A stretch of 64,000 bases of DNA from Hesseltinella vesiculosa (GCA_002104935.1 MCGT01000004.1:1116001-1180000), one strand, 5' to 3'. Counted from the stretch's first letter, positions 33,799 through 44,463 are shown. Numbers and translations: made by a program. Notes: generated from the letters alone by a model not told the origin.

Positions 33799-35634
33799 CT
33801 ACGCGTCATCCAAGGCAGTGAAATCGTAGTAGGATTTTGGTGTTTGGACCCACATTTGAAAACATTGATCCAAGAGGTGGGTTTTGGCTAATTGGTAGTC
33901 GGCTGCTTTTTCTTTACATTGATCATACGTGAGGTTTTGAAAGTTAGGTTGAAGCCTTGTTATGGGAAAAAAAGAAAAGAAAAAATGATCAAAACAAAAA
34001 AAAAAAAACAACAAAAACGGTACCTAACAAAATCCGAGTAGAGAGACTGCTGTGACAGGAAGGATCTATCACAAAAAAAAATGAGTGTGATCCTTCAAAG
34101 AAAGAAGCCTCACCTTGTCTTTTTTGTCACAGGTTCATTTTTACGACCCCCTTGCTTTTTCCCAAAGACAATCACTTCTTGCTTTTCTCGGCCAACCACC
34201 CATGCAACACCTACAAAAAAAAAAAAAAAAAAATCAGGCACATTTCTTTTCATTCTGAACATACTTGACCATACATGAACCGCTGGAAATAAAAGACGAG
34301 TATTTTCCTGTGGCTTGCAACGTGGATTTTGCATAGTCAAATTGAACATGGGTACGAAGGATTCGAGGCTTGTTCAATCGGTAAGGCGCAGGCAATGAAC
34401 CTAGGAGAGGAATGAACAGAACCATTGCCAAAGGGGCATTTACCTTGATCCAGTGATGCCAAACGCCCAAAAAGTGCCCGATTCAAGGAAGACGGGTCAT
34501 ACAAGTCACCAACAATGAGGGAGTCCAAATAGATCGGATCAAAGATATGAGAAAGGATGGCGGACTGAACCCCAAGCACGTTCCATCGAGCAAGTTTGTC
34601 ACTATATCAAAACTCACAGATTCATACCTATCACGTCTATTTCGAGGGGAAATACCTGCATGACATGCAAATACTGAGTTCAGAATCGAGACGGCCTATT
34701 TAGGGAAAATTTGATTTCCAAAGATGAGGATCGACTGAAAAAAAATGCATGTGCGCCCTCCTCATTTTTTTTTTCTACTCTCCCTGGTAATACCTGGCTT
34801 GGTCCTTAAAATGCCCAACTGATCATAACCGTATCTTCCTCGGGAAACCGTGTGCTTTGTTTGTTTTTGTCGCTTATTCACATAAACATACTCAGCCAGC
34901 ATTTGTTCCTGATCCAAGGGTTGCTTGCGCTTCTTTCCTGAAAGAAAACTGGCTTTTGCCTCTTCTGTTTGGATCTCGGCCACAGCTGACATGGACGCAT
35001 CCCCACCTAAAAGAGGGGTCAATCCATTCGCCCGCCATTTTTTCCTTCCTTTTTCCTATCTTACAAGGCGATTGACTGACATACATATGAAATGTGTAGC
35101 CGGCTTTCGGTTTCCATTTGCCTTTGTTCTTTTCAAAAAAAGCACCTGGGTCGTTGGTAATCGCCCTATAAAAATCAGATGAGAGCCGTTCGCCAGCTGC
35201 TCCAGTACCATAAAAAGCCACGTCTTGCCAGAACTTCAGCATGACAATCATGTAAAAGCTGCCCCTGGCTGTCCACTTTATCCAACGGCGAGCATTTTAA
35301 TCCAGATCTGCAAATAAAAAGACACGAGCTTCAGAACCAAGACCTCCACCCCTTTGGCCCTCCCTCCCCTTTTTTCCTCCTTGTTCTTCCAGCCGTACCC
35401 TATTGAGATGACCTTGACCGTGTCGTTCATGTTGGCGTCTAGCATCAATGGTAAAGTGAAAACGATCTTGATCAAACGCTTCTCCTTACCCCTGTGAACC
35501 GCAACCATCGACGCAAGCACAGTCCATTCGGCTTTGGTGGCATGCATTTGTGGTCGGCCATTTTTACCTAGTCGATCGTAACATTCAAGTGTAGCCCTTG
35601 CAATCACGTCAGCAACATTCTCTTGGCTCGTCAT
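33799..35634 (-). CDS. TAD1: tRNA-specific adenosine deaminase 1 (ADAT1/Tad1)
   Basis: Deaminates A37 to inosine in eukaryotic tRNA-Ala. Exon 1 ([20 protein letters not shown] then [18 protein letters not shown]) matches the ADAT1 N-terminus. Splicing two short introns gives [15 protein letters not shown] and [15 protein letters not shown], the zinc-binding His and catalytic Glu (HAE) of the deaminase domain. A further exon gives [15 protein letters not shown] with the second zinc ligand, and another starts at [15 protein letters not shown] with the third Cys, the ADAT/ADAR signature, then [20 protein letters not shown]. The C-terminal exons ([20 protein letters not shown]) end FTALDDA. About 440 residues in nine or so exons. 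A 44-nt intron at about 35168-35211 is inferred from frame. All zinc ligands are present. Confidence 0.9.
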
Positions 35635-36162
35635 AAACTTGAAATAAAGGAGCAGAAGAAAACAAAAAAAAAAAAAAAATTTGGCGGCTCCAATTCAGGA
35701 GACCATCAAACTCCGCCGGTTGCCCGTTGTCACGCTTTGGATCAGAAGAGAAGGGGTGTAGGGGAAAGGGAATAAAAAAAGGTGCTTGGGCTGGACAGGG
35801 AGTGAGCGAATCATTGGGAATGTACACGGAAGAGCAAAATGGAACAATTTTCTTTTTGAAGTTGGACTTTTTTTTATTTGTTCCATTCAAATTAGGGGAT
35901 ATGAATATGAATTGCTGAACGCCTAAAAGATTGTTGTTTTGCCCTAGCATCTTATTTTGTGTGTATTATGTCCCCTTTCCCATCGTTGGGATGCTTCTCG
36001 TCGGAATAAAACATCTCTTTCCCACTTTATTATAAGCCTGACTTCTCTTTTTCTCCTTTCTTTCTTTTCTTCTCTCTTCCCTTCCTACACGCTTTTTTTT
36101 TTTTTTTTTTTTTCTCTCTCTCCACCAAAACTGACAGTGACCAACCAATCAATAAGCAAAAA
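35635..36162. other. Divergent promoter, ADAT1 and cyclin genes
   Basis: No gene. It includes an A17 run beside ADAT1. On the cyclin side an almost uninterrupted C/T tract (about 36041-36120) lies immediately upstream of the cyclin start and is read in its leader orientation. Confidence 0.5.
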
Positions 36163-37159
36163 ATGGGTCCACAAGGTCTTTTTCATTCTTCGATTTTGAC
36201 ACTAGACGACCCAATTCAACTGGCAGACTTATGTAGCTATTTGGTGCCTCGTATTTGGACCGGTCGAGTCACTCGTCCTGTCAAACGCGCCTCTGCCTTT
36301 AAACATTTTTGTCAGAAACTCTTCAAAGACACTCAAATATCCTGTGGCTGTATCATCCTAGCTCTCTATTACCTACAACAACTGCGCATAGCCTACTCCG
36401 TTTTACCAGGCACTGTCGGTTCTGACATCCGTATCTTCACCGTGGCTCTCATTCTCGCCAATAAGTACCTAGACGACAACACCTTTACCAACAAGGTAAA
36501 CAAAAAAAAATACAGGCTTCTGTCCCCCTCTACAAAACACTCATCAAAAAAAACCGTAGACTTGGTCCGAGGTCTCCGGCATTCCCACTCAAGAATTAAA
36601 TAGAATGGAAATGGAATATCTCTCAGCTCTCGATTTCCAAATTCATGTGCAGTGCCTTCGTTTCTGCACTTGGGTCACCCAATGCCAAAAATGGATCCAG
36701 CACATCAAAATGCCCTTGACCCTTTCCTTGAAACGATCTCATAGCCACCAAGATACCACTTGCTACCAACGCTCCAGCAAAAAAAAACGCATCATCCTTC
36801 CCTGCCCAAGAACAACTCCTCCTTGCCCATATCAACATCGTCCATTTTCTCGGCCAAACCTCGATCTCACCGCCTTGCCACCCCACCTCATCCCACCCCT
36901 GCCCTCTGTGCCTTTTTCCTCCACTGCGCCTCTGCCTTTTCATTCCTCCTCCTCATTGGCCTTTCGCTCTTCACCTCTGCCACCATTACCCATGCCGTCC
37001 ATCATCGATTGGTCCTCCACTCTCCCCATCATGCCTACCTCTGGTGCCAACGCTGTCGTGAGTGCTGCAGCCTATGCATCTTATCAACAACAGCAACTTC
37101 CCTACCACCCGCACCCCTCTCTCCTTGTCAATCATATTCGCTGTTTAGAAATAGAATGA
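36163..37159 (+). CDS. Pcl/Pho80-type cyclin
   Basis: Predicted regulatory subunit of a Pho85-like cyclin-dependent kinase. Exon 1 (36163-36495) encodes the cyclin box: LADLCSYLVPRIWTGR, ASAFKHFCQKLFKDTQISCG, IRIFTVALILANKYLDD and TFTNK. Intron donor GTAAAC joins in frame to TWSEVSGIPTQELNRMEMEY and LSALDFQIHV, the classic end of the Pcl cyclin box. The remainder is a Pro/Ser-rich tail (FSSTAPLPFHSSSSLAFRSS) ending NHIRCLEIE. About 310 residues. The core fits the Pcl1/2/9 type better than the shorter Pho80. Partner kinase not in the window. The start follows a CU-rich leader. Confidence 0.88.
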
Positions 37160-37714
37160 CCCCATGTATTTATTTTTTTCATTACCATGCACAATGCATT
37201 TTTTTTTTCTCACTTCACCATAGACCACAATAAACCCACTTCATTTTTTTTTTCTTTTTTTTTTTTTTTTGCTCGGCATATTTTGGATGTTCTTGCTTTA
37301 GGATCTTTTAATCAAGACATTAAATTTAAAATTTTTGCAACAGTTTGAACTGACTCCAAATCGTTCAGTCCCTAAAAAATGAAAAAAAAAATATCCTGAT
37401 TGTAGAATCTTTATTGTCATCATAACCAAGTGAACAGTGACATGAATTTTCCTTTGCTAAAAGTATCTATCCATTTTCGGAAATCGCTTGGTCGCCTCTT
37501 TTTTTTTTTTTTTTTTTGCGCTTGCTGTGTTGATGTGTGCACTCAAAAGACGCGTGCAGGATGTGTTTGCATACTGCCTTTAAAATGGAGCCTCCTATTT
37601 TTACCCAGAGTCACAAGATAAACAGTTGCATTTTATTTTAAACAACAAAAATAAAAATTATTACCGTGTTACAATAAATTTGTATATTACGCCATGGCAG
37701 ACAGGTCATCCTGA
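37160..37714. other. Convergent 3' flanks, cyclin and PMP3
   Basis: About 550 bp of AT-rich DNA with T18 and T17 runs and no credible gene. Confidence 0.5.
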
Positions 37715-38064
37715 CTAGTAACGAAGAATGATATAGAAAGCATGGATCACACCTAATATAAAAAAAACAGGGGTTATTAAGCGAATGGCCAGCCCTAAAA
37801 AAAGTCTTACCGGGAATCCAGCCAAGAATGGTCAGCAAGATGTTAACACACAACGCACTCGTGCAGCCCCTTGCAAAAACCCATGAGAATACCATCTTTG
37901 AAGCATCATTCACTTACTTTTCGGCAAACACTCCCAAAGGTGGCATGATGATTGCTACCCAAAAGCGAAAAAAAGGAAAACAAAATAAACCATTTCATAT
38001 AAAAAAAATAACATTTTGATTTACCCAAAACGAATTTAAAAGCGTCAGTAAATGTCAAAGCCAT
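37715..38064 (-). CDS. PMP3: Plasma membrane proteolipid 3 (PMP3/UPF0057)
   Basis: Tiny two-helix plasma-membrane protein that modulates membrane potential and salt or cation tolerance. The spliced product is 57 residues from four exons: MALTFTDAFKFVL, AIIMPPLGVFAEK, GCTSALCVNILLTILGWIPG and VIHAFYIILRY. AIIMPPLGVF and ILLTILGWIPG are the PMP3 signature and its two membrane segments. All three introns have GTAAxx donors, and frame is restored at each. Length is normal for the family. Functionally it pairs naturally with the H+-ATPase also in this window, but the two are 18 kb apart and not co-transcribed. Confidence 0.96.
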
Positions 38065-38429
38065 TGATTGTTGAAAATGAGATTCTTAGGAGACAAAAAA
38101 AGAGGACTAAAAAAGCACTCTTGACACACCCATCGCCTCTCATTTAAACGTTTCGCACAATGCACTCCTATCCGATTCATGCATGTAACTCCCCCATTGC
38201 TGCTCACTCGCGAGTCATCTGATCTTTTTATTTTTTTTTCCTGCCATCACTGGCCTATTTTCCTTTCACCCTATGCATCCAAGCTAGCCTACCAGATCAT
38301 AGCCATAGCGCGACCCTGTTGTGCAGCCATCTTTCCAGGCCAACCAATGCTTCCTTCCTGACAAGCCGAGTGAATGGAAGATCACAGCAACGGTAACACC
38401 GCGCCAGCAGCGGACGGACGGAATTCATG
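38065..38429. other. PMP3 upstream region
   Basis: Promoter side of PMP3; no gene seen. Confidence 0.45.
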
Positions 38430-38700
38430 CTTATTGGTCCGAATTTGGCTGGGTTTTACAGTGTATCAGATGCGTTTTTTTTTAGCGGGGGATCGGAGGT
38501 TGTAAATCGCGATCCTTCTCCATGTTGGCTGGGCAACCTTGCTCAATCGACGTGCTTTTTTTACCAGCAACACTTCTTGTCAGCATCTGTACCCACGCCG
38601 AATAAAAATTGGATCTACCCGTTTAAACCTGATCTATGACGCTTTTTCTATTTTTCAAAATCCCTGGGGGTCCCCTTGTTTTTTTGAAAAAAAAAAAGAT
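38430..38700 (+). mobile_element. Degenerate solo arm of the inverted-repeat element family
   Basis: It contains GGGGGATCGGAGGTTGTAAA, then TTGGCTGGGCAACC, ATCGACGTGCTTTTTTTACC and, further on, CCCTGGGGGTCCCC. The same modules occur in the same order in the arms of the elements at 21.5 and 49.8 kb, at clearly lower identity. No matching inverted partner was found within about 1 kb, so it looks like a solo or heavily decayed arm. Confidence 0.5.
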
Positions 38701-39775
38701 GGCGCTTTAAATCATTTTTTAACTACCACATCAACGTGGAATCTGGCATGAGTGCAAGTTCTTATGAAAGGCATAGATACTAAAAATTCCAAGTTCATTG
38801 GCAAACGTTAGCCAGCCAACTTGGTGTCGATCTCATCCAAAAAAAAAAAAACAGTCAAAACGGGTTCTAAGCGGAGGAGAAACGCTTTATCATTGGCTGG
38901 TTCAAACTCACCCGTTTTTTTTCTCTCTCTTCTTTTCTTCTCTCCCATGGCCCGTAATTAACCCCCTCTAGCATCCAGCTCTTCTTCGGCCCGTTATGTA
39001 CTTGAAAGATAATTGTTCTAACCTACATTTGCACAATTTTCATGTACAGTATGATTTAAACGAACCTCCTTCTCTTGCCGACTTTTTTTTTAACCTCTTG
39101 GCAGCAATCAAGATGCTGCTACTGCTCCCAATGTTCTTCAGTAGAAGCATGGCCATTCGTGAAAGATACCGGCTATATTATAAAGTATAGGCTGTGTGTT
39201 GGATTGTGAAAAAAAAAAAAAAAAAAAAAAAGCTGAAAGGCTTGGCTCATCACTTGCTTTTTTATCTCTTGAGCGATCTACCTCATCGAGTATTCTCTTT
39301 TTTCGCATTCATTGAGAGTGATCAAGTTTTAATCCTACTCTTTCCGTGCGTGTGGGATTCTTTTGTCACCGTAGTCGCGTGTCCCTTTAAAAAAAAAAGC
39401 TTTTTTTTTTATCCCTTGACACTGACCTACCTGATTCCATTCTTTTTTTTAAAAAAAACCTACGTATGCCTTTGCCATGAGTGGGCGACGGTGATGGTTT
39501 CATGGGGCAGTGCGGCGAGAGACACTGTCTGATCTACCAAACCAAAAAACTGAGAAAATTCATGACAAATAAAAAAAAGCCCATCCTGCCACCAACCCAG
39601 CCTCGTGGACCGTTCATTAACGTATTTTTTATCGCATCGTACGCCCTTCTCTTGACCAACAATAAGCTCATATGACCGATTTTTTTACAGGCCAGCGGCT
39701 TTTGCAATGACGACCTGAAGCGGTTTGGCAAAAACGGCTGTGGGTGACCTGCAACATGGCTTGGCTGAACCGCAC
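38701..39775. other. Gene-free region
   Basis: About 1 kb with frequent A/T runs, including a run of about 22 A at about 39210. No supported gene. Confidence 0.45.
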
Positions 39776-40094
39776 GCCAGATACTCATCAAACCACGCCA
39801 ATTCCGGATCATTCCCCGATGTCCGGCATCGGAGCTGTCCGACGGCAACACGGGCGCCGAATAGCCGAGAAAAAATCGTGGGGGTCACGTGCCTTGTGCT
39901 TTCATGTTACGGCCATACGACGTTGAAAAATCCAGATCCCGTTCGATCTCTGCAGATAAGCAGCGTACGGCTTGGTTAGTACTGCGGTGAGAGATCACGC
40001 GGGAATACCGAGTGCCGTAATTGTTTTTTTTTGTTCTTGGGCTGCATCTTTTTTTTTTTTTTTTTTTTTTTTGGCAATGCCTTTTTTTTTTTTT
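39776..40094 (+). repeat. Left arm of the long palindrome
   Basis: About 319 bp, including two long T runs (about 23 and 13 nt) that are mirrored as A runs in the other arm. Confidence 0.82.
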
Positions 40095-40376
40095 GTTCTC
40101 AAGTAAAAAAGCTTACGGGAGCAAGAGCAAGAGCAAAAGCGTCTGCAACGTAGTTTCTGGATCGAGTCGATCCCGCTCGTCAGCCAGCGGCCAAGCTTTT
40201 ATGCATTGACGTCATCTTCTTACTTACTAACACTTTCTGTCTATTTTTATTTAACAGGGATGGCAGTCGTAATATGATCTGCTAGACGATGCAAGCACTC
40301 GGGCTGGCATTGTCTTGAGATACAATGTCACCAAAGGATACTGATTGCTCTGATGAAGCACTTGCCATGTATCATT

Positions 40377-40688
40377 AAAAAAAAAAGGCATTGCCAAAAA
40401 AAAAAAAAAAAAAAAGATGCAGCCCAAGAACAAAAAAAAACAATTACGGCACTCGGTATTCCCGCGTGATCTCTCACCGCAGTACTAACCAAGCCGTACG
40501 CTGCTTATCTGCAGAGATCGAACGGGATCTGGATTTTTCAACGTCGTATGGCCGTAACATGAAAGCACAAGTCACGTGACCCCCACGATTTTTTCTCGGC
40601 TATTCGGCGCCCGTGTTGCCGTCGGACAGCTCCGATGCCGGACATCGGGGAATGATCCGGAATTGGCGTGATTCGATGAGCATCAGGC
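40377..40688 (-). repeat. Right arm of the long palindrome
   Basis: About 312 bp, reverse complement of the left arm. It ends next to a tandem 10-bp repeat. Confidence 0.82.
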
Positions 40689-40694
40689 ATGGCC

Positions 40695-40764
40695 CGGTGT
40701 TGTCCGGTGTTGTCCGCTATGTTCCGGCATGTTCCGGTATGTTCCGGCGTGTTCCGGTGCGGTC
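40695..40764 (+). repeat. Seven 10-bp tandem units, CGGTGTTGTC type
   Basis: Seven consecutive decamers of the form CGG(T/C)(A/G)TGTTC with variation (CGGTGTTGTC twice, CGCTATGTTC, CGGCATGTTC, CGGTATGTTC, CGGCGTGTTC, CGGTGCGGTC). It lies between the palindromic element and the tRNA-Gly gene. Related GTCCGG words recur up to about 40923. Confidence 0.85.
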
Positions 40765-40982
40765 AGCCTCGCACATACAGTATCAACCTCACCAATATTA
40801 AACCTCACCAATAATAAAAAATGTTCCGGTAATTGTCCGGGCAAAGGCCGCAGTGTGTCCGACCACCGGGCCTCTGAGCCCGGCATGATTTCCGATACTC
40901 ATCCGGTGTGGTCCGGGAGTCCGACATTGATCATGTGACCAAAATGACGTCACCATGTCTCCAAATGGAACAACATCAAGAG

Positions 40983-41053
40983 GCGCGGTTGGTTAAGTGG
41001 TATAATCTTCGCCTGCCACGCGAAGGGCCGGGGTTCGATTCCCCGATCGCGCA
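40983..41053 (+). tRNA. tRNA-Gly (anticodon GCC)
   Basis: 71-nt intronless cloverleaf. The acceptor strand GCGCGGT pairs with ATCGCGC, with discriminator A. The D-arm contains the A-box-like TTGGTTAAGTGG. The anticodon stem TTCGC/GCGAA encloses the loop CTGCCAC with anticodon GCC. The T-arm contains the perfect B box GGTTCGATTCC with stem CCGGG/CCCCG (one weak pair). Transcribed by RNA polymerase III from the internal boxes; a T5 run follows. Confidence 0.95.
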
Positions 41054-41058
41054 ATTCC

Positions 41059-41063
41059 TTTTT
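41059..41063 (+). terminator. Pol III terminator of tRNA-Gly
   Basis: Five T residues starting 6 nt after the tRNA end, followed by a second T6 run. Confidence 0.8.
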
Positions 41064-42390
41064 GTATTTTTTGATTCGATCGTCTTTTTTTTTTTGGAGA
41101 TCAGACATATACCTGAAGCTCCATATTTTTTAGGATTTTGAGATCGTGGATTGGTAGTGCTCTCCCATGACAAGGTATAATCCAAATTTTAGGCAGTAGT
41201 CCTCATAAATGGGCAAGGTTTGAGATGATATCTTTTACGAAGTCGAAGGTGGGTGGGTGCGGAGCTGGCATTTTGTGGTTGTTTTAGGAAGGTGGTCAAA
41301 AGGCAGCCCAGTCATGTCAGGAGTTTTTTTTTTCTGCTTCTTTTTGAAGCGAGCTATTTGATCTGCATGAAACCAGATCTTACCAATTATCTGAATGGCT
41401 GTAGGAAGCGACCCATTTTTTTTTTTTTTTTTTGACATATAATAGAAGGTCGCGAAGAGGCGGAGGAGATGAGAATAAAAGGCACCATGCCCTTTATGCC
41501 ACACGAATCACAGATTACGATAGTTGATTTTTTAACCGCCACAGGTTCGAATCAGCAGTCGGTTACCATATGAATCTCATCTGATTGTTGCATCATGCAG
41601 AAAGGAGGTCCCATTGGGAATTGTTGTATATTTTTGAAGTCGCTAGCTTGCTGGTGGGGAGGGATGAAAAGGGTGGGGACGCTCTTGAAGAAAGGTAGCA
41701 ATGGATTCTGTGCAACCAGGTCAAAAGGCCAGCGTTCATGCATAAAATTTAAAAAAACCAATCATGGGAAGTCGATGCAAACCCACCTCTTCAAATGAAT
41801 ATGAATGGGGCTGTTCCTGGTGTGTGGGACCTTTTCGTACTCTCACATAACCAAACATAGATGACGTGGGATGGCACGATGTTACCATTTCTTCACCATT
41901 GTATTAAAACATTATGCCCACCTTTTTTTTTTTGTTTTGTTTTTGGAGAATCAAGGTCGCTGGTATTTTCGGCAGGTCACCAGTTGAAAACAAGATATGG
42001 AATCCATCTCTTTCCGCTCATTCATGCAACGCTAACCCATTCCTGTAATGGCGTCATTGATAATATCTTGCCTCGCGCGCACTTTTTTTTTTGAACAGCT
42101 ATCCAATGATCGCATCCTTCACTTCTCTGGACAACTTTTTTTTTTTTTTTTTTTTTACGAGAGTGCCTCCATGTCTGATCAAAAGATCATGCAATGGGAT
42201 CACTGCGAATCTAAAGATGGGGATTGTCCAATGAAAAAAACAGTGGTGGCTATTTATTTTTACACTTTTTGCATAGCCGAGGTTTGGTCCGTGTAGGCAC
42301 ATGATACATGTTTTTTTTTTTTAATTTAATTTATAAAGAGGGTGATGCATGCAAAGGAAACAAAAAAAAAAATAGAAATGAACCGTTAGA
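41064..42390. other. Gene-free region upstream of bZIP gene
   Basis: About 1.3 kb with T10-T21 runs and no protein-coding signal I can support. It ends in the bZIP promoter. Confidence 0.45.
42332..42337 (+). promoter_or_regulatory. TATA-like box upstream of bZIP gene
   Basis: TATAAA about 55 bp upstream of the bZIP start codon in an AT-rich stretch. Position is plausible; the sequence alone is weak evidence. Confidence 0.3.
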
Positions 42391-43153
42391 ATGATGCTCT
42401 GGACAGATACAGCCTATTCTACCTCGAATTTGTACCCGCCTGCGCCTTCTAGCATGTCTCCATATGTTCAGTCGAATTCGTCTTCCATGGCGTCGTCACC
42501 GTCACAATCCTTAGCATCTGATGATCAGAAAAAATACAGTAAAAAACGCAAATCACAGTCGGCGAAGTATATGGGCGACGAAGAAAAGCGACGTAATTTT
42601 TTGGAGCGCAACAGACAAGGTGACCAACGAAGCAATAGCGCAGTGCGGTTTGGGCTGAACCTATTTTTTTTTTTTTTTTTTACTAGCTGCTTTGAAGTGC
42701 AGGCAAAGGAAAAAACAATGGTTAAACAACTTACAAGTGAAAGTGGAATACCTCACCAATGATAATGAGCAGTTACAGATACAAAGCAATATGCTGAGGG
42801 AAGAGGTCATACGGTTGCGTCGGTTGCTTTGGGTGCACAAAGATTGCCACCCAGACAAACAAGCGACACATGCGCTACTTCATCAGCCATTGCCACCATG
42901 CCATCCTATCATGATGCCTTTGCCGCCGTCACAATTGCTCATCAGCAATCCCACCTCCTCTTCCACTAATTCCAGCGATCCCATCTCCGTCTTTCCACAA
43001 GCGCCAGCACTTGGCAATTCAAACAGTTATTTATTTTCCAGCCAACTTTCTACAGCCGAGGCTCCAAGCAATGCTAATACATCGTCGATCAGTGGTCCAT
43101 CACCCCCATCCTCTAACGCTGACCCTTCTGACATTGTCCTGGCCTGCTTATGA
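42391..43153 (+). CDS. bZIP transcription factor, ATF/CREB (Atf1-like) type
   Basis: Predicted stress-response DNA-binding regulator. Exon 1 (MMLWTDTAYSTSNLYPPAPS then Ser-rich) ends in DEEKRRNFLERNRQ. An intron with donor GTGACC and a T18 tract joins in frame to AALKCRQRKKQWLNNLQ. The junction recreates NFLERNRQAALKCRQRKKQW, the basic region typical of Atf1, Atf21, Sko1 and ATF2 proteins. The zipper follows: VEYLTNDNEQLQIQSNMLRE and VIRLRRLLWVH. The C-terminus is Ser/Pro-rich and ends DIVLACL. About 231 residues, shorter than yeast or fission-yeast Atf1, with no visible N-terminal Hog/Sty1-docking region. Binding to CRE-like sites (TGACGTCA) is inferred from the basic region. Confidence 0.92.
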
Positions 43154-43446
43154 TCAATAAAAAGATAAGAAAAAACCTGTGGTTCTACAATTTCTACGTT
43201 CCAAACCTTGACCCGAAAAGAAAGAATTGTGCAACGTTGTTCCAGAGGAAGCTTCATCCAATCTTCCAAAAATGGATGAATTGCGACATTAAAAAATTAT
43301 ACGCCGGTGAAGACCTCTTTGCTTTCTCAGATTACTTTTCCGATCCAGCTTGTCGGATGACGCTTCCATAAGAAAATAAAACAATGAAGAGAGCATGTAA
43401 TGGTTTATAGAGATTTGTACGTCTAGAAAAAAAATAGGTTGTAAGT

Positions 43447-44463
43447 CTACTCTTTGATAAAGCCTCCTACGGCTTGCAGCACTTGATCCGGTTTCTCGGC
43501 ATGAACTATAAAAGGGGATGGTGAGCATGGCCAAGAAGAATAGAAAAGCCTTACCCCAATGGCCAGCACCTTCGATAACAGTTAAATGAGAGTTAGGGAA
43601 GAGTTCTTTGATCTGCTGCTGGTGCTTGGTAAAGGGAGGGTAGTACGGGCTTTTCCCGCCAGCAATAAAGAGGGTAGGGCGGTCATAGACCTTGTTGGCA
43701 AGGTCATCCAAAGGAAATTGACCAATGTGATCGAGGGCATCGTTGAGGATGGCGAGTGGTAGCCGGACGTGGAAGGTATTGTTGTCGCCTTGTCGTTTCA
43801 GGTTGGTGAGCAAAAAGAGTCGGATGCCGACGTCGCTTTCATATTTTTTCAGGATCTCGTCGGCCTGGCTTTGTTTGGTGCATTGGGCTTGATCTACTTC
43901 GTTCATGCCTTGGATGTATGTTCGGAATCCTTTGGAAAGCGTCAACGGCACTGGAGGCATATCAACGGAGATCACTTTGCTGATTCTGTCCGGTTGCTCC
44001 AAGGCAGCCCTTAGGACAGCCTTGCCACCCCTTTTTTAAAAATAGCACTTAGCAGCCGGTTCTTTGCCTTCTTTTTGTAACTTACATGGAATGGCCCATG
44101 AGGATAGGCTGGATAAGCTGGTGATCGTCTATAAATGTGAGTAGATCGGCAGCCATGGCTTCAAAGTCATGTTGAGGATCTTGAGGACTGCTGCCATGGT
44201 TTCGAAGATCCTAAAGATACACAGCCATTATAAAAGATAAGCTTCTGTTACTGACATTGGAGCACACTTACGACGGCATAGATGTCACGTTGAAACCTTT
44301 GTGCAGCTGCTCGACACAAAGACGTCCAGTTTTGCTTGGAGCCGAATAGGCCATGGCAAATGACAAGGGGAGATCCTTGAGAGCCTTGTTTGGGACTATA
44401 TTTATCAAAGGCTAATCGTACTGGTCGACATGAAGTGGTGAAAGATCGGGCAAAACGTAACAT
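43447..44463 (-). CDS. Alpha/beta hydrolase, ABHD11/IMO32-like (copy B)
   Basis: Paralogue of the hydrolase at 22.7 kb. Exon 1 starts MLRFARSFTTSCRPVRLAFD, a strong mitochondrial presequence, and includes LVICHGLFGSKQNWTSLC. Exon 2 begins DLRNHGSSPQDPQHDFEAMA. GHSM joined to GGKAVLRAALEQPD gives the nucleophile elbow across the same intron position as copy A. Exon 3 has RLFLLTNLKRQ, RPTLFIAGGKSPYYPPF and LTVIEGAGHW. A fourth exon adds VHAEKPDQVLQAVGGFIKE, completing the catalytic-His loop GHWVHAEKP; copy A has no intron at this place. About 280 residues. The clear presequence supports a mitochondrial role. It converges on the bZIP gene. Confidence 0.93.

Larger units (their letters stand above)
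39776..40688. mobile_element. Long-palindrome (foldback/MITE-like) element, about 0.9 kb
   Basis: The arms 39776-40094 and 40377-40688 are near-perfect inverted copies of about 310 bp around a 282-bp unique centre. Identity covers landmarks such as GATCATTCCCCGATGTCCGG, CACGTG, ATCTCTGCAGATAAGCAGCG and GGCATTGCC; the few differences seen are in A/T-run length, near the outermost 30 bp, and one G/T in the CACGTG flank. The centre contains no convincing ORF. The outer ends carry GCC-GAT-CTCATC-like sequence. Size, symmetry and lack of coding potential fit a foldback or MITE-type non-autonomous element. Confidence 0.82.

Noticed and set aside
39194..39532. 112-residue frame with poly-Lys and poly-Phe
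   Set aside because: Created by A and T runs; no codon structure outside them.
40695..40764. CRISPR-like array
   Set aside because: Units are 10 bp and contiguous without spacers, in a eukaryotic genome.
43027..43269. Minus-strand 80-residue frame over the bZIP 3' end
   Set aside because: Antisense of the bZIP tail; no start context or motif.
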